Of a stretch of DNA of 64,000 nt, positions 1 through 12,650 are shown in pieces. Every line of letters begins with the position of its first letter. The stretch's first letter is position 1. Source of the DNA: Lepisosteus oculatus (taxonomy: Eukaryota > Chordata > Actinopteri > Semionotiformes > Lepisosteidae); contig NC_090704.1 in assembly GCF_040954835.1 (NCBI RefSeq), forward strand, positions 39,436,979 to 39,500,978, written 5' to 3'. Under the pieces are notes generated by a model. That model did not search any database. It saw only the letters and a program-made list of their open reading frames with translations, and had not been told where the DNA came from. The translations under genes were made by a program, and so were the position numbers.

Positions 1-1500
1 GCACATTCACACTGGTGCCCATTTGATGGAGATGAAGTACTTCTATTCTTTGGACTCGGTACAACCTATTTTATCCTAAAGGAACCAATATACTTCATAT
101 GTTGACATCCCGTGACGTGAGGGCGGCCATTATGCGCCAGCAGCACCGCTAGATACCCGACGAAGTGGAGAAGAGAGTTTACTGAAGTGGCTGAAGTTAG
201 GGTGCAATGTACAGTAGGTAGGCCAGATTTTACGATCATAAAACAAGAAACTTTAAACCTAAGACCATTATTCCACATTAGTTTCCTTCCTCAATCGAAC
301 TAGAAATCTTTATCACCACAGCCATTACAATCTATAACACTTCACAGGTAATCGCTATGATGCGGTGTTTGCGATTCACTGGATTTCATTTGTGTGAGTG
401 CGTAGCAGCGTACTTAAAGCATTTACGTGTGTTTTGGTTTATTTATGGCTTGGAGTTATATATTTATAGCCATAAGTAGCATGTGATCATCCCTATACAA
501 GCCAAGAATCCCTGTGAACTGTTTCTGCCTTAGAGTGTTTAAAGCAGAGTAGTATCCCAATCATGTCACGAGTTTTACAGGGAGCTAGATGTTTTTAGTA
601 TTTTTACCTCTTTTTTTCCCAACTGAATAACCCGAGAATTTGCCGTCATAGGAAAATAGCTTTAGTGTTGATCCGCTGTTAGGTAATAATCACAGTCCCT
701 TTGTTTGCCTTAATAACTGAAGCTTGCATGCGCTCTGAATTACCGTCCACATAACATAAAATCATTTCATGCAAAACGTGACAAGAATGTTTAAATACAT
801 TTTGAATCGATTACATTCTATTAATGACACGTTATACATTGCAGTCTTTATAACTTGCAATAAATTTGCGAAAACATTTTACATTACGTTTTATATTACA
901 CTACTTTTTAATTTTTTTTAAAAATGAAGATAAGGTTCGTCTTACAAAAGGTTTTACAAAGCAAAAATGACTACTATCAGTCAAACCATGCTAGTTTATA
1001 GTATTAGCTTAGAAGATGTCTTTATCTAGGACGACTGACATTAAATACGACTTAAATATGCACAGAAAACGAAAAGCATAATTACTATTAAAGTGCCTAA
1101 ATAAATACAACGTATCAACGTGTCTTTATGATAGAGCAAGAATAATTGTTAGCCAATGGTGTATAAATTAAGGACTGAAAGAGAGCTGCCCAGTCAAATT
1201 TTAAAACACGAACTAGCTGCAAAACTCCCCCCTCTTCGCCCCCAATATGTTAAAACTCCGTGAGAAGTTTTCAGCATGTTATGCAAAAGTCTGGACACAA
1301 CAGGCGCAGGAACTTCCTGCTCAGCGCATTGCTTAACATGTGAGACCCACATTATGTAATCCACACAACATCCGTGCTGCCATGTGATCCATTCAGGTCT
1401 AGCCCGCATCCCGACCAATCACAATTCCCTCTGGATTGCATCAGGGTTTAAGGGGCGTTCTGTAACTAAGGTGGGCTGATTGTTTTGAGGTTGCTAAGGG
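1..1500. promoter_or_regulatory. CpG-elevated, promoter-like sequence at the left edge
   Basis: CpGs are clearly more frequent here than in 1500-10650. Sites visible are a CRE-like TGACGTGA (113-120) beside GGGCGGCC, a CCAATCA box (1415-1421) and an RFX-like half-site GTTGCTAAGG (1490-1499). No coding exon is recognisable. It may belong to a gene whose body lies left of the window. Confidence 0.35.
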
Positions 1501-4500
1501 TAGCCTGTCAGTGATTCACACAGAGTTTTCTCTCCAGCACAGAGACTTTGTTTTCTATTTCTTAGCCTCATCTCTCAAAATGTATATATTTTTATTTAGT
1601 ATCAGTTTTAATTTATTTGGAGACTCTGCCACATTTGATTATACATCCATGTTCTGTACATCTGTGTGGACAGTGGAAGTCAGAAATCAGTTGGTCAATG
1701 TATCCGTGCTTTAGTCAACTCCTGACAGAAGAACAAAATCGAACTCCCTGGTGATGAGAGTTTTATAGTTTTTGAAACAGTTCAGTTGTAAATCGAAATG
1801 TATTAAAATTGTAGTTTTCATTCATATAAGCCTTAGTAATTTTTCATTTGTGTGTATCCCTCAATGGTAGTAGTTAAGATGTGTTGGGTTTTTTTGTAGA
1901 AACGTGTGATGTTGCTTCCGCTCAATGAAGTTATTTAAATTTCACCAAAATTCGCTAAATAAAGGCAAGTCTGTAAATAAAGGCAAAACCAAGTTGCTGC
2001 TGCTGTTGGTGGACCATTACGTGGTGGTCTTCCTTGGCTAAATCCCATTCTGTAATATCTGGCCTGCCTAATGTTCACCTGTAATTCAGTTGGTGAAGCA
2101 ATTTCTCACGTCTCTGTCTGATCTGTTAGTAGCGGGGCTATTGAAGTAAAATGGATGATGTGTGTCACTCAGGGGGATGTTGCAGTTAAGTGGAGGATAA
2201 AGTGGGTCCCCTCATATGTATAAAGTAACTTGGGATCCTTTGGGGTAAAAGCACTATATAAATGTAAATAATTATTACCATTTAAATGGAAATTTATATA
2301 AACTCATACCTTTATAAAGTGAACCTTATTATAAATGCCTTCATTTTACTGAATATCTCACCCTCATGAATACATTACATACACTCGCCCAGTCATAAAG
2401 CTGGAGTGTATCACAGAGCCAGAGTTTCAGATCAAGCATGAAAATTTGTGGTAGACTATGTCAATGACATCTTGCATTGCCCAGCTATATTTTTATCATT
2501 TAAACCTGAAATGCAAATCAGGCACTGCAGACGAGCTGCTTTGTTCTCTTGATTGACCTATAAACCATTGCATTGAAACATTTCACGAGCACTAGCACCA
2601 ATTCATTTTCTAAACAGGAAGCACACAACTTTGATCAGTATTGTTCAAAAAGAGCACAATGCACGTCTGGAATAAAGCTGAGAAAGCTGAACCCCAGTGG
2701 CTAAGCATGTGGAAAAAAAAACTCCTGTTACCCAAAAACCAAAGGATTACTTGTGTTTTTACACTAAGCAGCATTTAAATCTTTCTTAAATCTGTTCTGA
2801 TCCTTGTATAAACCTTCCATTATCTTCGGCAAGAGGACCATGCCTTCATCCACTCTGAGGGCAAAGGTTACAGTGACACTGCCCTTCAGAAGGGTAAGCA
2901 ATCAGAAGGATGGTTACGCAATTAAAGTAAAAGTAAAAACAAAAGACAATATCACAGTGAAAACCAAACACACCTGTCCTCTAATTTTAGTAATCCTTCT
3001 AAATGATCATTGATCTTTTAGCTTCTGTCATCTTTGGGCTCCTTAAATTGAAAAAGATGGAAACTGAAACAGTTTTTTTACTTTGGGTTTGAGCTGTGGG
3101 AGATTAAAATACTGTGGTTCCATGACTTCATCTATGAAATTAAGAGGAAAAACTACTGATAACATGGTTCCTCTTAGAAAAGAGCATCACAGATATTTCA
3201 TATATGCAACCATTTTATATCTTTGTGTTTTAAATTTCCACTGAAAACATACTGTCAAGCTAGTCAATAAAGACATGGATTTCAAGAGAACATACCCAAT
3301 CAATATATTGAATAACTTTAGTGTGCTGTATAAAATCTGTGAATCATTAACAAATTATATTACGTGACCAAATGTATCTGAGTTGTAAGGGCAGCTGACT
3401 CATATGCAACTGTAGCCAGTAAATAGCCTGCTCAGTTCCATGAGGATTTCTACAACACTCTGGCCATATAATGTGGTGCCTTATTTAATTTATTGGATGT
3501 TTTTAATTTTGATCAGTAATCATAATTAAAGCATTATTCCAATGTCTCTTGGTAATCTTTCAGGTATTCAGGTATTCTGCTGTGACTTATAATAATTACA
3601 TGTTCTGCAGCTGTGTAGCAGACTCCGGATGGAACAATACAAGTACTATAACAGTATATGATAAGAGAAATCCACTAGAACTATCATTATGCCATAAACC
3701 TAAGCTATGTCCTTTTTGGGTGTTTTGACTTAATTCTTTATTCATTTTACTAATAAGAGGGAGTATTAACATTTGTAGCCATTTGGGGAATTTCTTTCCA
3801 TATCTTGTGAAACCTACAGAATGTTAAATTAAGGCTGATTGTTATATTCTTGGAAACGCTTTAAGGAAAACTGTTTACTTAATATCTACCGATTTAAACA
3901 TCAAACATCAGGCAGCTTTTACCCTGAATTCCTACCCAGTGTTTATAGAATACCAGGGATTATTTCATATTCCTTGAACACATTGGGTTTTAAAGGATGT
4001 CCTTCCACAAAACAGATATAGATAGGCATTGTTCTTTAGAATCAGGAAGCTGAGTATAGTTTGACTCATGGGATGAGATCACAGAGCTGTGGAAACCAGT
4101 TATAGAGGATGCTCTGGCTAAATAAGGGACAGCTAATTCCACTGAGCCTAAAGCACAACACATAGCAGCAATTCTGTGAGGTGGACTACAATCATATTGA
4201 AATGATCATTTTAGTCATTTTTTAAAGCTCCTATGGCATACACCTGAATAACAGAGGATCACTGGAATGTTTAAGAAATTTAGAGAAAAAAAAAGATATT
4301 GAGTTAACTTACTAACTTAAATTTTAAATTGAATTAATTTTATTAAAATTGGCAACATGTGTCAAACTGTATCAATATGCGCATTCCATAGAAGTTACAG
4401 AGGCATACCAGAAGATAATATGAAATCCACAGAGAACCTGAAAAGTGGGTGTTGCTTATGCGAATACCAAGCATAAGCTGCAAGGCCTATGTTAAAATGT

Positions 4501-7500
4501 TTCTTTGCAATACAACCTCATACCTATAACTGACACAACGTTCTACAATAGTTGCAAGTATGGAAGTTAGGTGTTCTGACCTAGTTTTTACTACATGATT
4601 CAAATCCTCCTGATAGGTGAACTGCAACACGCCCAGATCTGAGGAAACAGAGGGATGAAACTGCTATCTGTACAGGCATCTATAGCACATTCTTTACCTC
4701 TTCTGGGCTAGAGCGCAGCACCACCTGGAGAAATCATGCTGCACTTTCATTGGTCAGAGACTTGTCAGGACATGCCTTTGGTAAGGCTCATTTCGTAATA
4801 ATGTTTAGGAAAAAAAGTAAAGTTAAAATGACCTTGAGGCACTCTCTGTGTACTTTTGGGGCTGAGTTTCAGCTGTGAAGGAAAACCAGGGATCTTTAAG
4901 TCTGCCACATGGTTTACTGGTCACAACAGTTCAAGTGACTGAAAGCAAAAGTTGTCCCTCAAAGCGACATTTTCAAAGCCAGCGTGGACTGTATTGGTCA
5001 GCCACATCTCTGACCTAAGCTACTGAATCTTTTTGAAAAGAGATCTTCTAGTTAACTTGAAAATTGGGACAAATGGTACAACAGGGACCTAAAGGAGTGT
5101 ATTTAGGGCTCAAAGCAGGGGGCTTTTTACATGAAGATTTGTGGGTGTCTAAAACTAAAGATCTAAAGATGCTATTGACACAAATTCCTTGTGATCCTTC
5201 AAGACAAAATCCTTGAATCAGTTAGGTACTAGTACCCAAACACTACTAAACACTACTTATAATCTTTATAAAGTGTGTTCTGGACAAGCAAAATTCCTCA
5301 TGCAAAATACGAAATGGGGGCTACAGAAGAGTTAAACAGTTATTTTTCTTTAAAGAATTCAGGTTTTGTTCAAGTGTGCTTAGGGTGATGGGATAACTGG
5401 ATGTAATAGTGGGAAGAGAGGTGGAGCAGAATCTAAAGAGATGCTTCAGGCTACAATGAAAATTCCATGGAAGAGAATGCTGTAACCATCAGGATGGAAA
5501 ATGAGGAAATTGCCTGAGCTTAGTCCTCAAGAGCTCTGTAGCTTAGCAGTAGTCATACAGTGCATGTGACAGTTGAAAAGGTGATGTAGATGGACTGAGA
5601 AAGCATAAACTTCTCCTTCTAGAATGCTGGGCTGTACTTTTAGTTGTTACTGTAGGTGACCGCTAAAGTCTTTACCAGACTGGAGAAAACAAATCTGAAA
5701 TGTCACAAAAATAAATAAAACTGGAAAACACAGTTGTGAACTGTTTTTAAAGACCAAGGCAGGCAGTGCTACACTTTTTTTACAGCTTTCAATATAGTGT
5801 CAACAGGGTGAAACAAACACATGTATGTTACATGACAGACTCAAGTAGCATGCAGTAAAATAGCTGGACACCCAAAGTGTGACGTTTCACAGATGAGTCA
5901 TGCGCAGTTGTGGTTTTGCATTGACAAGCAGTCCGGAGCACAGCTACTGTATTTGCAAATTACTACATATCATAAAGAGGTGCCTTCAATGGAATGAACA
6001 AGTAATGAACAAAGCATGCAGAAAAATTTAGTTTTTAATCTAACCTCTTTTGCACAGGTAGAGTTGAAGTTGTTTTTAACCTAACCTCATTTCTCACATG
6101 TAGTTCTGAGCAAAGGGCTCTGGCCACAGGATGAGGTCTGAGAGCTCCCTGCAGATTTTGTTCCTTAAATCTAGCCTTTCATATTCATCTGTTTGTTCAA
6201 CAGGGAATTAAAATATTTTGTACTTTATTTGAAGGATGTCTGAAAGCATCCCAAACTACATTTGTGTAGCCTGCTTACAGTAGATGCTATCATCAGAATT
6301 TATTTTTTTAATCTGAAGCCATCCAAGTGCAAGGAGCAGATTTCGCAGTCTTTGTTTATATGATCTCTGAGTTTTTGCTTGAAGACTGCTTAGTTTAGTG
6401 GTGTGCCAGACAGAAGACAGTTTGATGGAGGACAAACATTACGAGGCTGATGTAGCCCATCCACAATTGTCCTTATCTCTATCAGCCACCATGTTTTGGT
6501 CTTTCACACAGGTACTAAGTTATGGGCAAAACAGCAGTTTTAAGTTAGTCTCACAGGTAAGTCTGCACCATAAAACCTTAATGTGAGGTCACCTTTTTAA
6601 ACTGTGATTTTGATCTCTGCTAACCTATCTGAGGGAAAAAACAATATTTGGTGTTTTTTTTCCACTGAATAGGAGATACATACATGGATATGTGCTCTGT
6701 TTATAATTATCCAAGCCTGTCATATTCCCCTGTGAACAAAAATATTCATAAAAGCTGTTTAAACCAGATGTTGTTGCTGTAGCTTAACATGAGAAAAATA
6801 CACTTTGGTAACAGCATAGTAGTTTGTAGTTATCAAACCTGTCTTTATCTATATCTGTATGTTGGAGAAACTAACGTGTAATTTGAAAAAAGAAAATGTT
6901 GAAATTCACCTTTGATTAATTCATTTGACAAATACCATTATAGTGTTGTATGGTCATCTGTACAATGTCTTTAGTATGTTGTCTGCAGTATATGATGTAT
7001 ATAATCTTTATAATACAAGAATCAAAATTATTGCAACCAACCAAGAATGAAAATTCTACATACTGTAATACCTTTAATATGGTCAAAGTAACAATTTACT
7101 CAGCAGTAGCTTGCTGACGATTGTACCAAAACAATTGCTGTAACAACACCTAGTAGACAAACTATAAAATGATAAGACCCTGAATATGAGACTTATTTTA
7201 CCCAAAATATTAACCAGTTTAGAATGGGTACCAATACAGGAATGCTACAATACAGTTAACAGTGTGTATAGTGCCTGTTGAGAGCTGTAGTTAAAAATGC
7301 ACCCTAAACAGGCTCTTGAGATGAGCTCATGAGGATTGCAACACCTTTTAAGCTCCAGCGGGTTATGTGATTGTAACAGAGTCACACCAAATGAACCCTT
7401 TTACATAAGCATGTACAAGAGTCTGGAAGTGGAACTTGTTCTCTAATCCCATAAAATGCCAAGCAAACTGCACAACATTAATAACTATAATAATAATTTC

Positions 7501-10500
7501 AATGTAATAACAGCTACACGATAAAAGGAGCAATCCACACCTTGTGCCTTTTAAATCAATATATTACGTTTTTCTTAATTCTACATGAATGCAAAACACA
7601 TTTTATAGTATACAGGAGATTTGACACTGATTGTATTCACAATGAGAACTGATACTGATATCTATCTCAAATTAACACCTGGCATTACTGGCAGACTTTA
7701 AGTTCTTCCAAGAATTTTGAAACGTACCATCATGGTATCAGTTTAGTGAACCATGAGTTAAGCACAAACTGTACAAAATGTTCCTCATCACTTTCACCAT
7801 GTTACACCATGTTCCATTTTGGTTAAAATAATTTGAAATGACACTAAATAAATACTTTTAGAACATTGATCTTAATGCAGGGGGAAAAACAGATTTGCAT
7901 TACAGACAAAAATACATATTATCCTACAGCTGCACAATCTGTCATCTGAAATTACTTAGGGATCAAATCATTCATGACACTTCATTTGAATGTGTCTACA
8001 GCTTCTTTCAGAGAGATGTTTTCAGTGTTTTCAAGGTTTGTTTTGTCCAATTAATAAAGAGCAGCATCCCTGTGCCATCAAAGTGCACACCTCCACAAGA
8101 CCATCTATCCAACATGATATAATCTTTAGGTTTCTGGTTGTAGAAATATTTAACTAATTAATAAGCTCTCCTGTCTGAGTATTCTGAATTTAAGAATGTT
8201 TTAGGGATCATTTGAAATCAAAGTTTATAGTTAGATGTACCAATCCCATAAACACTTTCACTTTCTAAAATGGCAAGCCATGAAAACAGACGCTGAATCA
8301 TTGGTTTTTCAAAAGATGTGTTTCATTTTTTTCAAAGTGCATCCTTGTAAAGGAAAATGTCAAATGTAGAAACAATAAACCCAAATAAGTGAGTTGATGT
8401 CACAGTTGTGAAACAATCTGAAATATTTTTATGCACAAAAAATCTTCAGAAAGGATTCATCAGATAGCTTTGTAAAAAAAATCCATGGCCTTACATTTTT
8501 CTAGTCAAAACATATTAGCTCAGAAGCTCAGAAGTATTTGATGAATGAATCAATAATGTAAAACGTAGGGTGGTAAAAATGTAAAAACACTGCAAAAGAG
8601 CAGGCCAAAGACATCCTTAATCTGTTATAATATTCTTGGCGGTCTGGAAAATGCATAGATAAAATATTTCTACTTGACTTATGGAGATTATTTTTATAAA
8701 ATCAAAAATACAAGTTGAGGAAAACTTATATGAAATTTTGGACATATCCTAAAATCTGTGGATTCTAAAAAATATCATTTCTTGTCTTGCCTTCAGAAAA
8801 AATGGTTGCCCCATATACTGTATATGCTCTTTATATTTTGATGTAAGCACACCTATTTACATTTTTAAAAAATCTAAATAAATCAAGAGATTTTAAAATG
8901 TGATGGGATATAGTATGTTCAGACTTTCATTATTATAATCAGATACTATTTAAGATTGCTTTAGAACCCAGTATCTGAAGCAAGATTAAACACTAATTTA
9001 TTAAATGTAATCTTCCTTGGTACGTTATACTTGTCAAAGACATTTCTTCTAGGATTTTTTGTATTCTTGTTTATGTTAGCAAAATGTAGCTAAATTCTGT
9101 GTACTTGTGTAATAAATACATTTTAAATAAATGGTACCAATCCATAACTCAGAAGATTTATGGATTAGCAAGGTTTATAGAGGATGGTCTTAGCGGAAAT
9201 AAATATCTTGCTCTCAAGGATATCTTCAGTAAACCTAGAAATTATATTTTTATAAAATAAGAACAGTTCAACAAGCAATAACACTTCTAAAAAAGAACAA
9301 GCCTTTTTAGAAGGCCTAAAGGAGGAAAGAAAGGAAAGGTCAGCAATAAACTGCTACAGTACTCAGTGGGCCCTTAGTCAAAGGCAGATGAGTTTTTTGA
9401 GTGATTTCTGAAAACAGTTGTATGAAAAATGTGATAAACATAGAACAGATCCATTTACTCATAGACTATAAAAATAAGACTTGCTGTTTCACAGAAACTG
9501 AAGTTTGTTACTAAAGCATATTGTACTGTCAAAAAAGGTTAAGATCAAATATTTCAGAACCTTCCTTTTTGATGCAGTATAATTTTGTTTGACTGCAATT
9601 ATAGTAATGTAAGGACGCCTTTTGGAGAAAAATGTTGACTGTCTTTAGTTGATACCAATACATTTATGTTTTATGATGTCCAACTAAAATAATTACATTC
9701 CAGCCCTATAAGAAAATACAAACAATTTGAAAAAAAAAGGTTGCATTTATCACTTCCTGTTGTTTCAGGCAAAGGACAGATGAGTTGAATTTTTTTACGC
9801 TTTTTGAAGTGTAAACAGGAAGACTGAAGAGAAGACATGTTACCACAGAAACAAGTTTGGCAACCAGTTGGAACAATACTGGAAGCTGTGTAAACAACAA
9901 GGATAGGTGCACGGTGCTCATGGAACAGAGCAACTTTGAGAACAAGATGGAAGAAAAGCAGTGAATTAAAAATGCACGATTTTTGGCCCTGTTAGAAACA
10001 TAAATACAAATGTTTGTATCATCTTTCTTTAATAATTGTTCTAGCTTCAGACACAGAGCCTATGGTTTCAAAAACATGAGGTGATAACTGTTTTGTTGTT
10101 TCAGGAAGAAGCAACATACTGTACAATATTACAAGAATTTACATATAAAACAATTGTTCTGTGTGTTTATCTTTGTCTTTTACGGGGCACATTGCTCTTC
10201 TGTCTATTTACAACACATTTAATCATAGTCACTCAACTGGAATTCTTGCTTATAGAACTAAGGCTCTAAAGGAAAAGTATAGCTATGTAACAGGAAGGAT
10301 ATATGTTCTATGTGTCTATTTAGCAATGGTTTCAGACATATTCAGTATTTATTTTATATTTACTGATGTTTTTTAAATTAAATTATTGTCACAATGAAAG
10401 GATTAAAACCATTTCGCATGCTTCATATACAACTGAAAATACAAATGTATATTTGTAGTCATGAGGAATTAACTTTTTCCCACTGAATAGCCCAATGTCT

Positions 10501-10649
10501 TTTGAGAACATCTTGTCCTGTCCATGTTATCTACTAATAACCTATGAAGCTTATTATTGTAGAGATTGCTTTTGGAAAAAAAAACAGCCGCATATTATTT
10601 TACGCTATTTTGAAAGCTGGACAAAAGAAACTAAGAAGGTTGAATCAAT
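1501..10649. other. Intergenic DNA upstream of CSNK1D
   Basis: About 9 kb of AT-rich, CpG-poor sequence. All open frames are short and lack family motifs, splice context or codon bias. I recognise no RNA gene or transposable element in it, although old diverged copies could be missed by eye. Confidence 0.7.
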
Positions 10650-11134
10650 CCATCGTTATACTTGTTTTTGTTTCAGACCCTACCCAATCCCCTCCCCCTC
10701 TCCACTGTTGCTAGGGGAAGTGATGTCACAGGACTATGGCAGACTGTTTCACACAGAAGGAGGGGGTTAGCAGAGGTAGTCAGTATTTTAAGCTAGAGAA
10801 GATAGCCATTAAAATCCGTCTCCATCCTCTCCACCGTTAAGAGGGATGCCATCCGAAACAACAAGAACATAATCTACACATTTCAAGCTTTCAGATAAGC
10901 CCCATATTGGTGTATTTGGAAAATCGGGGAGGTAGAAAAGGAATGGTGAAAATTGGATTGTGACAGAAGGAACAATATTATTAAAAATTGGAAGGAAGGG
11001 GGAGAGTGGTGAAAAGGGCAGATATAGAGGAAATATTGAAGGTTTCGGATATTATTAGGGGCTTAAATCGAACCTTCCGGGGGTTTGATTAAGAAAATTA
11101 CTCCTGTTTACATTTTTATATAAGAATTAAAGCC
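10650..11134 (+). promoter_or_regulatory. CSNK1D: CSNK1D promoter and 5'UTR region
   Basis: The roughly 480 bases before the start codon switch from AT-rich intergenic DNA to a C-rich stretch (CCCAATCCCCTCCCCCTCTCC, about 10682-10703). This is followed by an RFX-like half-site GTTGCTAGG (10707-10715) and a CRE-like TGATGTCA (10721-10728). No TATA box is obvious. In-frame stops lie upstream of the ATG, so this is noncoding. The exact transcription start and any upstream noncoding exon cannot be seen. Confidence 0.55.
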
Positions 11135-12650
11135 ATGGAACTGAGAGTTGGAAACAGATACAGACTGGGTAGGAAAATTGGAAGTGGATCTTTTGGAGAC
11201 ATTTATCTGGGTAAGTGGACTAAATTGATTCTGTAGATTGAAATTTAACTACAGTTATTTTTTGGACAGGACGAAGGTAAGTTGGGCTCATTTGTGTAAG
11301 AACACGGGTGCTTGTGTTATGACATTTATGAAAACGGTCTGCAATTTGAGTGAATTGTAGTAGTAGAAGGTAACATTCCCCTTAAACTGTGACGAGCACT
11401 TCTTGTTACTGTGCCGTATTTGCATTATCTGCTTCGTAGTATAAATGTGTCCAAGTAACTTAGCTGTATCCTGTTCCTTTTCACAGAATCTAGGATACCT
11501 TGTACTAAATAAGGTGAAGCGATGTGTAACTAATCGAGCTCTTTGTATCTCAACCCCCTTGTTACTAGACGGGAGTGCTCCTATTTAAAAATAAACCCGA
11601 AACAAATTCATTCCAACAACTTCTCTGACAAGGGCTTCGGTTAGTGAATCGTGCCTGCCGCTCATTTATATTACCTTTTAGTGTTGGAAACGGCGCCGTA
11701 CACAATGCTATCTCGGGTTTTTGTACCTAATTGGAAGATCCCTTTGTTATGTTAAACAGAAATTGACACTTGGCTTCTTGGCATTTTGAACCTTCGGGTT
11801 TCCACAGCCATCGCAAGCCGGAACAAAACAAACGTATTTTTGCTCGTTTTTTTTGTACGCAAATCCCCCCAATTCAAACGCTGTTTTGTGATCTGCATAC
11901 TTTTCTTTACCAGTGGTTAGTTACTGCTTAACCATAGATGTTAACTGTTACATTGTGTAGCTAGAGCACATACACCGTGCGGCGTTCTGGGTTCACAAAG
12001 GAGTTCCGAACCGAGGATGGTCCTTTTTTTATCCGAATTTCGGTATTTTGATCAATTTCCCAGTCGAACCTGAAGTGAGAAACATCAAACAGGAGGACCT
12101 TTCTCTTGAGGGTGCATTGTTCTTCAGGCGACATTCGCTTCCGAGCGGTTAAAACGTAACACGAAGAGGCTTGTGTAGCAGTAAATCCTGTTCACCACCA
12201 CACGTAACGTAGTGGAAGAGGTGGGGGTGTAAAAAAATAGATGTTGATGTGTAAATCAAAACGAAACAGAGTATGCGTTATATAACGTGTGCAGTTGTAA
12301 GATCTGGGAGGCTGGTATGCTTTATTTAGCGGAAAAAAAACGTGTAGAGCAAATTGCAGGTTCTGTTTTCCCCCAGATTCTCGTTTGGAAGAGGAGTCAC
12401 GACGGGTGGGTTTGTTTGTGTCCAACAATGGTCCTTTGCAGCGCCTGTATGCTTTTTAGGCACTCAGTGCATATTAAGCGTGGTCTGGATGTGAATCTCG
12501 TGGGTTACCAGTTCTGGCTGTCTGGTGTAAAGTTGGAAAGGTGAGGATAAGTTTCCCCCAGTATTATAACACAACACCAGAAACAGCCAGAAGGCCTGTG
12601 GGCAAGACGAACGGTATAAGGGATGTGTAAGACGATCCCTGTTGATTGGG
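11000..12650. promoter_or_regulatory. CpG-enriched island/shore over CSNK1D exon 1 and early intron 1
   Basis: CpG dinucleotides are dense here compared with the very CpG-poor flanks (examples: GGCGCCG near 11692, GTGCGGCGTTC near 11978, GCGACATTCGCTTCCGAGCGG near 12128). It covers exon 1 and about 1.4 kb of intron 1. This is the usual signature of an unmethylated housekeeping promoter. No canonical coding sequence beyond exon 1 lies in it. Confidence 0.6.
11135..11210 (+). CDS. CSNK1D: CSNK1D coding exon 1
   Basis: This exon encodes residues 1-25 plus the first base of codon 26. It starts at the ATG of [20 protein letters not shown] and contains most of the ATP-binding glycine loop. The ATG context is AAAGCCATGG, a good Kozak match. 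The donor GTAAGT begins at 11211. The start was chosen because MELRVGN is the invariant CK1delta/epsilon N-terminus. R8 (NRYRLG) is the delta state; human CK1epsilon has K there. Confidence 0.97.
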
